From NCBI GenBank assembly GCA_946482515.1, contig CAMLRS010000015.1:1-64000 (forward strand): a stretch of 64,000 nt of DNA. Reading direction: 5' to 3'. Shown here piece after piece: positions 16,664 through 25,029 of this stretch (its first letter is position 1; each line of letters begins with the position of its first letter). The notes under the pieces are model-generated. The model did no database searches. It was not told the origin of the DNA and saw only the letters and a program-made list of their open reading frames with translations. The position numbers were made by a program, and so were the translations under genes. This DNA comes from an uncultured Flavobacteriales bacterium (lineage in GTDB: Bacteria > Bacteroidota > Bacteroidia > Flavobacteriales > Crocinitomicaceae).

Positions 16664-17795
16664 ACAAAAAGTATTGTTCATCGACCGCGACGGTACGATC
16701 ATCAAAGAACCGCCGGGCTACCAGATCGACAGCTACGAAAAACTGGCTTTCACCGAAGGTGTTATCAGCGCTTTGAAAACCATTGTTTCCTGGCAGGAAT
16801 ACGAGCTGGTGCTGGTGACCAACCAGGATGGATTGGGAACAGATGTATTCCCGCGCGAAACATTTACCGGTCCGCACAACCTCATGCTATCCGTATTGGA
16901 GAGCGAAGGTATCACGTTTGCCGAAGAATGCATCGATTGCAGCTTTCCGGAGGACAATTCACCGAATCGCAAGCCACGAACGGGTATGTTGCAGCGCTAC
17001 TTTGGAGAGCAATACGACCTCGCTGGCTCGTTTGTCATCGGTGACCGGCTCACAGACGTGGAGCTGGCGAAAAACCTCGGATGCAAAGCCTTTCTGTACA
17101 GATGCAACAGTGAGCTTGGGGCTGGCGAGACCGAAAACAACGAGCAGGAACTGGAAGCGTACATAGCGCGTCGCGTGGACAACTGGAACGACCTGGTAGC
17201 CGATCTGCGACTGGGGGTTCGCAAGCAGGAAGTTCGTCGCAAGACAGCTGAAACCGACTGTGCCATCACGTTGGATCTCGACGGTACGGGCGTTTCGGAG
17301 ATTAATACCGGCATTTCCTTTTTCGATCACATGCTCGATCAGCTGGCGCGACACGGACAACTGGATCTTTCCATTCAGATGAAAGGCGACCTCGAAGTGG
17401 ACGAGCACCACACGATCGAAGACACGGCCATTGTACTCGGACAAGTATTTGACCAGGCATTGGGCTCGAAACGCGGAATCGAACGCTATGGTTTTTCCCT
17501 ACCAATGGACGATTGTTTTGCAACCTGTGCGATCGATTTCGGTGGTCGGGCAGAGCTGATCTGGAAAGCGGACTTTCAACGGGAATTCGTCGGTAAAATG
17601 CCGACAGAAATGATTCAACACTTCTTTAAAAGCTTTTGTTTTTCAGCTCGTTGTAATGTATATATTGAAGCAATAGGTGAAAATGAACACCACAAGGTGG
17701 AAAGCATCTTCAAAGCGTTTGCCAAAGCTATTCTCATGGCCAAACGTCGTTCGGGAAACCTGGAATTATTGCCCACCACGAAAAACGAATTGTGA
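16656..17795 (+). CDS. hisB: Bifunctional histidinol-phosphatase / imidazoleglycerol-phosphate dehydratase
   Basis: Two steps in one chain. Residues 1-165: HAD phosphatase with nucleophile motif FIDRDGTI, VTNQDG and GDRLTDVELAKNLGC. About 185-379: IGPD with two DHML/EHHTIEDTA/EHHKVES histidine clusters that bind the catalytic metals. 379 residues fits the fused E. coli-type HisB; the fusion is usual in this phylum. Overlaps hisC by 8 nt and hisH by 1 nt. Confidence 0.95.
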   Translation: MTKQKVLFIDRDGTIIKEPPGYQIDSYEKLAFTEGVISALKTIVSWQEYELVLVTNQDGLGTDVFPRETFTGPHNLMLSVLESEGITFAEECIDCSFPEDNSPNRKPRTGMLQRYFGEQYDLAGSFVIGDRLTDVELAKNLGCKAFLYRCNSELGAGETENNEQELEAYIARRVDNWNDLVADLRLGVRKQEVRRKTAETDCAITLDLDGTGVSEINTGISFFDHMLDQLARHGQLDLSIQMKGDLEVDEHHTIEDTAIVLGQVFDQALGSKRGIERYGFSLPMDDCFATCAIDFGGRAELIWKADFQREFVGKMPTEMIQHFFKSFCFSARCNVYIEAIGENEHHKVESIFKAFAKAILMAKRRSGNLELLPTTKNEL

Positions 17796-18361
17796 TGCAG
17801 GTAGCGATCATTGATTACGGTGCCGGTAATGTGTTCTCCGTGCAGCAGGCCTTTCGCAGGCTGGGTATTGAACCGGTCGTAACGGCCGATAAATTGCTCA
17901 TTGCAACGGCCGACCGTGTGGTATTTCCCGGTGTTGGTCACGCAAAAGCGGCTATGGAACAGCTTCGAAAACAAGAGCTGGATGTGCTGATCCCGCGATT
18001 GCAGCAGCCGGTACTCGGTATTTGTCTGGGAATGCAGCTGTTGTGTCAATCAACTGAAGAAGGAAATGTAAGCGGCCTGGGTGTTTTCGATACAACCGTG
18101 AGCAGCTTCACGCAACGTGTTGTGGTTCCGCACATGGGATGGAACGATGTCCGTTTTCCGGATGAACAACAACAGGGCGTTTTCTACTTCGTTCACAGCT
18201 TCAAAGCCGGAATTTGCGCCGATACCTGGGGCGTTTGCGATTACGACGAGCCTTTTTCCGCGGCCCTGAAAAAAAACAACTTCACCGGAGTCCAGTTTCA
18301 CCCGGAAAAAAGCGGTGCTGCCGGTGAAGGGATCTTAACCCATTTTTTAGCAACGATATGA
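17795..18361 (+). CDS. hisH: Imidazole glycerol phosphate synthase, glutaminase subunit
   Basis: Class I glutamine amidotransferase that feeds ammonia to HisF. 188 residues. Catalytic Cys in GICLGMQLLC, His and Glu in QFHPEKSG; N-terminal IIDYGAGN is typical. The ATG at 17795 overlaps the hisB stop by one base (TGATG); a GTG one codon earlier is possible. Its end overlaps hisA (ATGA). Confidence 0.95.
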   Translation: MQVAIIDYGAGNVFSVQQAFRRLGIEPVVTADKLLIATADRVVFPGVGHAKAAMEQLRKQELDVLIPRLQQPVLGICLGMQLLCQSTEEGNVSGLGVFDTTVSSFTQRVVVPHMGWNDVRFPDEQQQGVFYFVHSFKAGICADTWGVCDYDEPFSAALKKNNFTGVQFHPEKSGAAGEGILTHFLATI

Positions 18362-19089
18362 TAGCTATTCCAGCCATAGACCTGATCGACGGACAGGTTG
18401 TTCGCCTCTTACAGGGCGATTTCGGCAAACAAACTTCTTACAACCGCGATCCGCTGGTCTACGCGCAGCAACTAGCAGCGGCAGGACTGAATTACCTGCA
18501 CCTGGTCGATCTTTCGGGCGCGAAACAGGGCAAACTGGTCCACACAGAGCTGGTGAAAACGATTTGCGACACGACAAGCCTGAAAGTGGATTTCGGCGGT
18601 GGCGTACAATCGGAAGCTGATGTGCAAACCATTCTGGCTACCGGCGCTAATCAGGTAGTAATTGGCAGTTTGTGTGTGAAACAGCCCGAATTGGTGGCTT
18701 CCTGGATACAAACATATAGCGCGGAGCGTTTCCTGCTGGCCATCGACACGGACGGAATGACAGTAAAAATCAACGGATGGCAGGAAGGATCTGGAAAAAC
18801 ACTGATGGAAGTCGTGGCCGGATTTGAAGCATTCGAAGGCATTACGGTGCTCACTACCGATATTCGTCGCGATGGAACCGGAACGGGTGCTAATACGGAA
18901 CTGTACAGCGAGCTTGTAAACACGTATCCATCCATTCGCTGGATTGCCAGCGGCGGCGTGGAATCGTTGTCGGACCTGGAAGAGCTGCGTGCAGCCGGCT
19001 GTTACGGCTGTGTGATCGGAAAAGCCTTGCTGGAAGGAAAAATCACCCCGGAAGAGCTCCAGCAATTTAACGAACGAAGCTATGTATAA
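18358..19089 (+). CDS. hisA: ProFAR isomerase (HisA)
   Basis: Opens the ribose ring of ProFAR to PRFAR. 243 residues, beta/alpha barrel with paired phosphate-binding half-barrels. N-terminal catalytic Asp in IPAIDLIDGQVVRL, second catalytic Asp in TDIRRDGTGTG, phosphate sites FGGGVQ and ASGGV. Overlaps hisH by 4 nt and hisF by 8 nt. Confidence 0.95.
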   Translation: MIAIPAIDLIDGQVVRLLQGDFGKQTSYNRDPLVYAQQLAAAGLNYLHLVDLSGAKQGKLVHTELVKTICDTTSLKVDFGGGVQSEADVQTILATGANQVVIGSLCVKQPELVASWIQTYSAERFLLAIDTDGMTVKINGWQEGSGKTLMEVVAGFEAFEGITVLTTDIRRDGTGTGANTELYSELVNTYPSIRWIASGGVESLSDLEELRAAGCYGCVIGKALLEGKITPEELQQFNERSYV

Positions 19090-19864
19090 GCGCATTATTC
19101 CTTGCCTGGACATCCGCAACGGACGAACGGTGAAAGGCATTCAGTTTGAATCCATTCGCGATGCCGGCGATCCGGCCGAGCTGGCAGCATTGTATGCCCA
19201 ACAAGGCGCCGATGAGCTGGTATTGCTCGATATTTCGGCTACGATCGAAGAACGTTCCGCATTCATTCCCGTAGTGGAAACCGTGGCGAGCCGCATCAAC
19301 ATTCCGTTTACGGTAGGTGGCGGCATCACGTCGGTGGAAACGGCTTACCAGCTGCTGCGAGCGGGCGCCGACAAAATTTCGGTGAACTCGGCAGCCGTTT
19401 ACCGACCTGAATTGATCAGCGAGCTGGCGGCACAATTCGGCAGTCAGTGCGTTGTAGTGGCCATGGATGTTAAACGACAGGAAAACGACTGGATGGTCTT
19501 TACCCACGGTGGCCGCAATAATACCGGGATTTCCATGCGTGACTGGATCAGACGCGTGGTGGAGCTGGGAGCCGGCGAATTGCTGATCACTTCCATGGAC
19601 GGCGACGGAACGAAAAACGGCTTTGATTGCGATTGCTACCGCGTGGTGGGTGAATTGACCAATCTGCCGGTTATTGCTTCGGGTGGAGCCGGTTCAGCAG
19701 AGCATTTCGAAGAATTATTTCTCCAAACACCAGTAACAGGAGGTCTGGCAGCCAGTATTTTCCACTTTGGAGAAGTGCCGGTGCCGGTTTTGAAAACACA
19801 ATTGCAGGAACGCGGAATTCGTATGCGCCTGCCGAAAACAACAGAATATGGAATTGAAATTTGA
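19082..19864 (+). CDS. hisF: Imidazole glycerol phosphate synthase, cyclase subunit
   Basis: Uses ammonia from HisH to convert PRFAR into IGP and AICAR. 260 residues. Catalytic Asp in IPCLDIRNGRTVKG and in TSMDGDGTKNGFD; phosphate sites TVGGGI and ASGGAGS. It overlaps hisIE by 17 nt. Confidence 0.95.
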   Translation: MYKRIIPCLDIRNGRTVKGIQFESIRDAGDPAELAALYAQQGADELVLLDISATIEERSAFIPVVETVASRINIPFTVGGGITSVETAYQLLRAGADKISVNSAAVYRPELISELAAQFGSQCVVVAMDVKRQENDWMVFTHGGRNNTGISMRDWIRRVVELGAGELLITSMDGDGTKNGFDCDCYRVVGELTNLPVIASGGAGSAEHFEELFLQTPVTGGLAASIFHFGEVPVPVLKTQLQERGIRMRLPKTTEYGIEI

Positions 19865-20438
19865 CAAAGACGGATTGATCCCGGCCATTGTTCAGGATGC
19901 CGTTTCGAAGCAGGTACTGATGCTGGGCTATATGAACGCGGAAACGGTCAAACAAACCGAAGAAACAGGAATTGTGACGTTTTTTAGTCGTTCGCGACAG
20001 GAAACCTGGGTAAAAGGCGCTACTTCGGGCAATTACCTGCGACTGGTGAGCTGGTCGGATGATTGCGACAACGACGCGTTGCTGATACAGGCACTTCCCG
20101 ACGGCCCAACCTGTCACACGGGCAGCGTTTCCTGCTTTCCGGATGCAACAGCACACGAGCTGGCGTTTCTTTCTGCTTTGGAACGAACTGTTGATGACCG
20201 TTTTACCAATCCGAAGGAAGGATCGTACATCCAAACATTGATCGAAAAAGGCTTGCCAAAAATCGCTCAGAAAGTAGGTGAGGAGGGCGTGGAAGTGGTA
20301 ATCGAAGCACTACGTGACGAACCGGAATTGTTCCTGGGAGAAGCAGCCGATCTGTTGTTTCACTACCTGGTTTTATTGCGTGCTAAAAACGTACCGCTCA
20401 GTGATGTACTGAACGTATTGGAAAAACGGTCGAAATAA
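19848..20438 (+). CDS. hisI: Bifunctional PR-AMP cyclohydrolase / PR-ATP pyrophosphohydrolase
   Basis: Steps 2 and 3 of the pathway, fused as HisIE. N-terminal cyclohydrolase (about 1-108): VLMLGYMN, SRSRQETWVKGATSGN, zinc Cys segment DGPTCHTGSVSCF. C-terminal pyrophosphohydrolase (about 112-196): KVGEEGVEVVIEAL, EAADLLFH. 196 residues. Last gene of the operon; its stop is 3 nt from the convergent proC stop and no terminator hairpin is visible between them. Confidence 0.95.
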   Translation: MELKFDKDGLIPAIVQDAVSKQVLMLGYMNAETVKQTEETGIVTFFSRSRQETWVKGATSGNYLRLVSWSDDCDNDALLIQALPDGPTCHTGSVSCFPDATAHELAFLSALERTVDDRFTNPKEGSYIQTLIEKGLPKIAQKVGEEGVEVVIEALRDEPELFLGEAADLLFHYLVLLRAKNVPLSDVLNVLEKRSK

Positions 20439-20441
20439 CGA

Positions 20442-21236
20442 TTAAGCTTTGCGTTCGATCTTCTGGTAAGAAGTCACGATGCCTTTGATCAGCGCGGAGC
20501 TGAAGCCGCTGTGTTCCATTTCGTTGAGTCCGACAATGGTACAGCCCTTCGGCGTGGTCACTTTGTCGATTTCCTCTTCCGGGTGGAGGCCGTTGCGGAT
20601 CAATAATTCCGCTGCGCCTTTTACAGTCTGATTCACGATTTTATTCGCCGTTTTCGAATCAAAGCCCACTTCGATACCGCCCTGGATCATCGCTCGGATA
20701 AAACGCAAGGCATAAGCAACGCCGCAAGCCCCGAGAATGGTCGCTGATTCCATCAGCTGTTCGTCGATCCAGACCGTTTCGCCAATGGCTTCAAACAAAG
20801 CTTCAACCGTGGCTTTTTTATTCAACGGATCGTTGTGAACGCTCAGCGCCGTCATACTTTCCTGCACATCGGCAGCGGTATTTGGCATGGCTCGGAATAC
20901 GGAATAGTCATCCTGCCCAAGTGCGAAGCTTAATTCCTGGATGCGAATGCCTGTTGCAACGGAAATCACCGTATGACGGCTGGCATCGAAAGAAGCGGCA
21001 TGTTCGCGCACGAAATCCAGGATAGTGAAAGGCTTCAGCGCAAGAATGATCGTATCGCATTCTTGTAGCGCACGTTTATTATCGGCTGTAAAAATGGTGC
21101 GGTCATCGGCCAGTGGTTGCAGGCCTTCGGGGTTTCGGCGCGTACCGTAGATCAGGGCCTCGGGGTAATGCTTCCGCAATCCCTTTACAAGTGCCAATCC
21201 TAAGTTTCCGCATCCGATAACCGCAATTTTTTCCAT
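20442..21236 (-). CDS. proC: Pyrroline-5-carboxylate reductase
   Basis: Last step of proline synthesis, NAD(P)H-dependent. 264 residues. Rossmann motif VIGCGNLGLALVKGL, then IILALKP, FRAMPNTAA, and the C-terminal helix with TPKGCTI and the conserved GL.EME region. Monocistronic and convergent with hisI. Minus-strand -7 box TAAGTTTG at 21253-21260, 16 nt before the ATG. Confidence 0.93.
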   Translation of the reverse strand: MEKIAVIGCGNLGLALVKGLRKHYPEALIYGTRRNPEGLQPLADDRTIFTADNKRALQECDTIILALKPFTILDFVREHAASFDASRHTVISVATGIRIQELSFALGQDDYSVFRAMPNTAADVQESMTALSVHNDPLNKKATVEALFEAIGETVWIDEQLMESATILGACGVAYALRFIRAMIQGGIEVGFDSKTANKIVNQTVKGAAELLIRNGLHPEEEIDKVTTPKGCTIVGLNEMEHSGFSSALIKGIVTSYQKIERKA

Positions 21237-21252
21237 TTTGTTGTTTTTGTCA

Positions 21253-21260
21253 CAAACTTA
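21253..21260 (-). promoter_or_regulatory. proC -7 promoter box
   Basis: CAAACTTA on the plus strand, that is TAAGTTTG on the minus strand: exact TAnnTTTG, 16 nt upstream of the proC ATG. Confidence 0.65.
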
Positions 21261-21340
21261 CTCTTTTGCTGTTGATTAATCTAGTCCTGAACTAGATAAT
21301 TTATACGCGCCTCAACCGGGCAGGAATGCTGAACTGTTTG

Positions 21341-21348
21341 TATCTTTG
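21341..21348 (+). promoter_or_regulatory. -7 box of candidate RNA gene
   Basis: TATCTTTG, an exact TAnnTTTG facing away from proC, with no ORF downstream. Predicted transcription start about 21353. Confidence 0.6.
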
Positions 21349-21353
21349 TTCTA

Positions 21354-21592
21354 ACTGTTCGTCCCGATAGATCGGGAGTGTAAACAGGATTCCGATTCGT
21401 CGGAAGACCCATGCAGTTTTTTGTTGACGTCTAACATTTTTAACGAACGGGGAGACTTGACGATTCAATGGCGGGCCGTATCCCGATTTATCGGGAAGAG
21501 GAAGGATTCCAAACAACGGATTACAACGAAGCGCAGCGAACTAAATCGTGCTTTTTCTGAGACGTTCAGAAGATCCGCTGCATGGGTTTTTT
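21354..21592 (+). ncRNA. Candidate structured RNA (6S-like layout?)
   Basis: No protein gene fits here. From the promoter at 21341 the DNA carries: TCCCGAT-AG-ATCGGGA (21362-21377); TTCCGA-TTCG-TCGGAA (21390-21405, UUCG tetraloop); then ACCCATGCAG (21407-21416) pairing over 160 nt with CTGCATGGGT (21578-21587). Inside that closing stem ACGTCT (21427-21432) pairs with AGACGT (21560-21565), and TCCCGAT-TT-ATCGGGA (21481-21496) and GGAA-GGA-TTCC (21501-21511) form local hairpins. The closing stem runs into TTTTTT. A ~181-nt rod closed by a long terminal stem resembles 6S RNA; it matches no RNase P, tmRNA or SRP motif known to me. Identity is inference. Confidence 0.5.
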
Positions 21593-21654
21593 AGTTGATG
21601 TTTGATTTTGGATGCTGGATTTTGATGAGCATCTTCGTGTGAAGATATAAAACG

Positions 21655-21682
21655 AAAAACCCCGACGAAAGCCGGGGTTTTT
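21655..21682. terminator. Bidirectional terminator
   Basis: AAAAACCCCG (21655-21664) pairs with CGGGGTTTTT (21673-21682). It is 18 nt downstream of the minus-strand lipoprotein stop and also downstream of the candidate RNA; both A and T flanks are present, so it can serve both strands. Confidence 0.85.
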
Positions 21683-21699
21683 CATTATGCTGATCAATA

Positions 21700-22143
21700 T
21701 TATTTCTGATAAGTTTTGTAGACGTTCGATTTGCGATCGCTTCCCTGTGTAATGAGTGTTTGATCGTCGAGCTGGCTGATCTGCAGCTTTTCCATATACG
21801 AGGTGTCGTTCTTCAGGTGGTTCAGTGTGAGCGTTTTGCCCTCAATTTTCCACTGTCCGTGTGAGCGCTCGTTGATCATCGGCAAGCCTTTGTTCTTCCA
21901 GGAAGGATCGATGAACGTGTCGTAAATGAGGAAATAGCCGCCTTTTTGAATGTGAAGGATCACGTAAGTAGGCTGATCGGCATACGGTACACCTTTCTCA
22001 CGTGTGGAAGTACGCTCTTCTTTCTGAAGCTTCCATTTGCCTTCGAGCGGCTGCGCTGTTTCTTTTGTGGTTTTTTCTGTTGATTCCGAACATGCTGCCA
22101 GCATACCGGAACCGAGTATCAGGATAGCGTAAATAGTTTTCAT
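21700..22143 (-). CDS. Small lipoprotein, lipocalin-like
   Basis: 147 residues. Type II signal peptide MKTIYAILILGSGMLAAC with lipobox LAAC. The mature part reads LEGKWKLQKEER... GQWKIEGKTLTLNHL, the GxW start and closing strand pattern of the lipocalin-like/DUF families common in Bacteroidota. It probably binds a small hydrophobic ligand at the membrane; not shown. Single gene ending at a strong terminator. Confidence 0.7.
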   Translation of the reverse strand: MKTIYAILILGSGMLAACSESTEKTTKETAQPLEGKWKLQKEERTSTREKGVPYADQPTYVILHIQKGGYFLIYDTFIDPSWKNKGLPMINERSHGQWKIEGKTLTLNHLKNDTSYMEKLQISQLDDQTLITQGSDRKSNVYKTYQK

Positions 22144-22195
22144 GATCTAAATATAACCAATGACGGAAAAGGGAACAACGCCCGCTTAACTTTTT

Positions 22196-23329
22196 TCATT
22201 TTTCCAGTTTTCGGCGCCAAATTTCACAGGCAATGGCGCGATGATCGGAATAAGCTTTCTTCTGAATAGTAAAATTGCGGGCTGCAAGCTCCTGCGTATG
22301 GAAAATGTAGTCGATTCGTCCGGCGGGAATTTTGCCTACGTATGTCACTCCCAAACCGTTCGATGTTTCGCGGTAGGAATCCACGAGCAATTTGTCGAAC
22401 TGGTTGTAGACATATGAAAGCGGCGTATCGTTGAAATCGCCGCAGATCACGACCGGATAAGGCGAGCTTTCCACGTGTTCCATAACGGTCCGCGCCTGAT
22501 TAGCCCGCTCAGGATAGGCGATGCGCAGCTTTTCGATCAGCAGTCGGAAAGTGGATTTCTGCTCGGCGCTGTTCGCGTTTTCTTCCCCGAACAAGGCGTA
22601 ATCGTCCTGTTGCAGCTTGATCGACTGCAAGTGGATGTTGTAAAAACGGATCGTGTCGTTGCCTTTCACGATATCGGCAAACACGCAGTAATTATCGCTG
22701 TTCTGTGTTTTGAACATCACATCGCCTTTCGCGATCATCGGGTATTTGGACAGCATGCAGATACCATAATACTGGCGGCCTTTCAGCTTGTGCGAATACC
22801 GTTCCTGGTAATCTTTGATCTTCAGCAGCTGGATCAGCTTGTCCTTGGTCGAGAAATTGGTAGGCGCGTCCTGGTGATAGAATTCCTGGAAGCAGACAAC
22901 GTCGGGCTGAAATTCGTTGACGTAGGCGATAATAGAATCGCGGTTTTGTCGTGCTACGTCCAGCGATTCATTGTAGCGGTCGAACAGGCGCACGTTGTAG
23001 CTCATGATCTTCCACGACGTCACGTCTTCGGGCATTTCCGGCGGCGAAAAGGTAATGGCCAGTGTACGAAAGTGCAGATTGCCGCCCAGCAGAACGATGC
23101 CAAGGATCACCAATGCCCAGCGGGAACGCTTAAGTGCCCAGTAGATCAGGAACAGCAGCGTAACGGAAATGATGATCGGATAACTGAGTCCGAAGAACGG
23201 CAGGATCCAAAGGGTTTCCGGGTGTACATACGGACACAAATACGCAAGGAACAGGGAGATCAGGCACAGAATCGTCAGTACCTTCATCAGCGTAGCAAAA
23301 CGCCCCGATTTCCCTGTTTGTTTCGCCAT
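22196..23329 (-). CDS. Membrane-anchored endonuclease/exonuclease/phosphatase family protein
   Basis: 377 residues. Three N-terminal membrane helices within about residues 15-95, then an EEP fold domain (about 105-370). Catalytic blocks are visible: SYNVRLFDR, CFQEFY, the GDFNDTPLS Asp/Asn, RIDYIF and YSDHRAI with the closing Asp-His pair. The domain acts on phosphodiesters (nucleic acid, lipid or nucleotide); the substrate cannot be predicted. Last gene of mutL-rhomboid-rhomboid-EEP, starting directly at the stop codon of the preceding gene. Confidence 0.85.
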   Translation of the reverse strand: MAKQTGKSGRFATLMKVLTILCLISLFLAYLCPYVHPETLWILPFFGLSYPIIISVTLLFLIYWALKRSRWALVILGIVLLGGNLHFRTLAITFSPPEMPEDVTSWKIMSYNVRLFDRYNESLDVARQNRDSIIAYVNEFQPDVVCFQEFYHQDAPTNFSTKDKLIQLLKIKDYQERYSHKLKGRQYYGICMLSKYPMIAKGDVMFKTQNSDNYCVFADIVKGNDTIRFYNIHLQSIKLQQDDYALFGEENANSAEQKSTFRLLIEKLRIAYPERANQARTVMEHVESSPYPVVICGDFNDTPLSYVYNQFDKLLVDSYRETSNGLGVTYVGKIPAGRIDYIFHTQELAARNFTIQKKAYSDHRAIACEIWRRKLEK

Positions 23330-24241
23330 CTACTTTTTACTTTGGGTAAACAGAAATTCTTTTTCCGCCTTGGTCAGCGATTCGTAACCCGATTTCGAGA
23401 TCTTATCGAGGATCGCATCGATACGACGCTGACGCTCCTTGGCTTCCATGTTGTATTGTTCGTCGGTTTTGCCCATACGACCGCCGCCACGCTCGGCACG
23501 CAGGCGTGATTTCGGCTTGAACAGGTTATTGAAGAACGAACGAACACGTTGCATGAATCGTTCAGACATATTGATGATATTGGAAGACGAATGCAGGTTT
23601 TGTACCGAAAGGATTCCCGTCAATGCTCCGCCGATGTGCGCAAAATGGGCTACGCTGTCGTCGGAACCGAGACTAAGCAGGTTCGACAACAGGAAAATCC
23701 CCGCCAGCAGGATGAGCGGAACCGGAATCAAGCCAAACAGGTTCACCTGTAACGACGGACGGTAAAAAGCCATGGCAATAAAGATAGCTGTTATCGAACC
23801 GGAAGCACCCACGACCACAGCGTGTTCGTTCATGGAAGCAAACAGCAGATGGGCCAGCAATTCGAACAAACCGCCCACCAAACCGCCGATTACGTAGAGG
23901 TGCGTCAGTCGCCGTGCATTGAAAAACTGCAGGAACATATTACCCGAGACATACAGGAACAGCATGTTGAGCAGGAAATGCAGAAAATCAAAGTGGGAAA
24001 AAATGCTGGTAACGAGCCCCCATGGTTTGCGGAGGAACTCACTGAAGTTGGTTTCGAGCGTAAAAACGTCCGTCATGACGTTCGACACTATTCCGCCGGC
24101 ATTCCCGGTTAATTTTTCGATCATCAGGGAAATCCCGATCACCAGGAACACGACCGTATTGATGAAAATCAACCGGATGTGCGCTCCACCATGTGTGTAC
24201 TGGTGCTTCAGCTCATCGATAAAAGTGCGTTCGGTTTGCAT
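23330..24241 (-). CDS. Rhomboid family intramembrane serine protease
   Basis: 303 residues from the ATG at 24241 (an in-frame TTG lies 4 codons upstream). Rhomboid signs: HFDFLHFLLNMLFLYV (HxxxxHxxxN), nucleophile Ser147 in GASGS and catalytic His in AHFAHIGGAL. A ~90-residue hydrophilic tail rich in Arg/Lys/Glu follows the membrane core (RLRAERGGGRMGKTDEQY), unlike the neighbouring paralogue. Second of two adjacent rhomboids between mutL and the EEP gene. Confidence 0.9.
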   Translation of the reverse strand: MQTERTFIDELKHQYTHGGAHIRLIFINTVVFLVIGISLMIEKLTGNAGGIVSNVMTDVFTLETNFSEFLRKPWGLVTSIFSHFDFLHFLLNMLFLYVSGNMFLQFFNARRLTHLYVIGGLVGGLFELLAHLLFASMNEHAVVVGASGSITAIFIAMAFYRPSLQVNLFGLIPVPLILLAGIFLLSNLLSLGSDDSVAHFAHIGGALTGILSVQNLHSSSNIINMSERFMQRVRSFFNNLFKPKSRLRAERGGGRMGKTDEQYNMEAKERQRRIDAILDKISKSGYESLTKAEKEFLFTQSKK

Positions 24242-24259
24242 GTTAGCAGTCAACTAGGG

Positions 24260-25027
24260 TTAATAAAAATTCGTTCGGTTCCTGCGCCAGAACAGTACGA
24301 GTATCGCTCCCACGATCGCACCGCCGACGTGAGCCAGGTGGGCTACATTATCGCCTTCGACCTCGTAAATACTGCGGTACAATTCGTAAACGAAGTAACC
24401 ACCGATTAAGAATTTAGCTTTGATCGGAATAGGCGGAAACAACAGCATCAGCTCGGTATTTGGGAACAGGATAGCAAAGGCTGCCATGATCCCGAAAATG
24501 GCTCCGGAAGCGCCTACCATTGGCGTTGTTGTCAGGTCAAAGTATTTTTTGACAACGTCCATATCCAATAAACCAGGTCGGTTGTGAATGTAATTATTCA
24601 ATGCATCAACGATCTCGTGTCTGTCGTAGGTGTATTTAATGATCTGGTCGGCTTGTGCCAGGAAATCAGCTGGCAATTGTGCTCTTACCTGCATAAGCTG
24701 ATAAACGCCGATGCTGTTGTAAAGAATAAAGGCACCAAAGGCTGAAGCGATGTAGAGGATGAAAAAGCGCTTTGGTCCCCAGAGCTTTTCCAAAAAGCCG
24801 CCGAACATCACCAGGGCGAACATATTGAAGAAAATATGCATGAAGCCGCCGTGCATGAAAAAATGCGAAACCAGCTGGTAAGGCTTGAAGGAAGGTGCGT
24901 TGATGTAGTGTCCTCCCAATAAATAGGAGAGGTCCAGGTTATTCGATTCGAAATACAAGGTGATAATGAACATTAGCACATTCAGTATCAACAGGTTTTT
25001 GGTGACGGATGGAATGTCTCTGAGCAT
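24260..25027 (-). CDS. Rhomboid family intramembrane serine protease
   Basis: 255 residues, six to seven membrane helices. HGGFMHIFFNMFAL motif, nucleophile Ser174 in VGASGAIFG and catalytic His233 in VAHLAHVGGA. A ~60-residue loop (about 110-165) separates helices 2-4. Substrates of bacterial rhomboids of this type are mostly unknown. Only 2 nt separate it from the upstream mutL stop, and 18 nt from the next rhomboid, so mutL and both rhomboids should be cotranscribed. Confidence 0.92.
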   Translation of the reverse strand: MLRDIPSVTKNLLILNVLMFIITLYFESNNLDLSYLLGGHYINAPSFKPYQLVSHFFMHGGFMHIFFNMFALVMFGGFLEKLWGPKRFFILYIASAFGAFILYNSIGVYQLMQVRAQLPADFLAQADQIIKYTYDRHEIVDALNNYIHNRPGLLDMDVVKKYFDLTTTPMVGASGAIFGIMAAFAILFPNTELMLLFPPIPIKAKFLIGGYFVYELYRSIYEVEGDNVAHLAHVGGAIVGAILVLFWRRNRTNFY

Positions 25028-25029
25028 TG

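Noticed and set aside
16656..17160. Separate phosphatase gene before hisB
   Set aside because: The frame continues without a stop into the IGPD domain; this is the normal fused HisB.
21301..21516. Minus-strand ORF opposite the RNA candidate
   Set aside because: Its codons are made by palindromes and it lacks a promoter; the structured RNA on the plus strand explains the region better.
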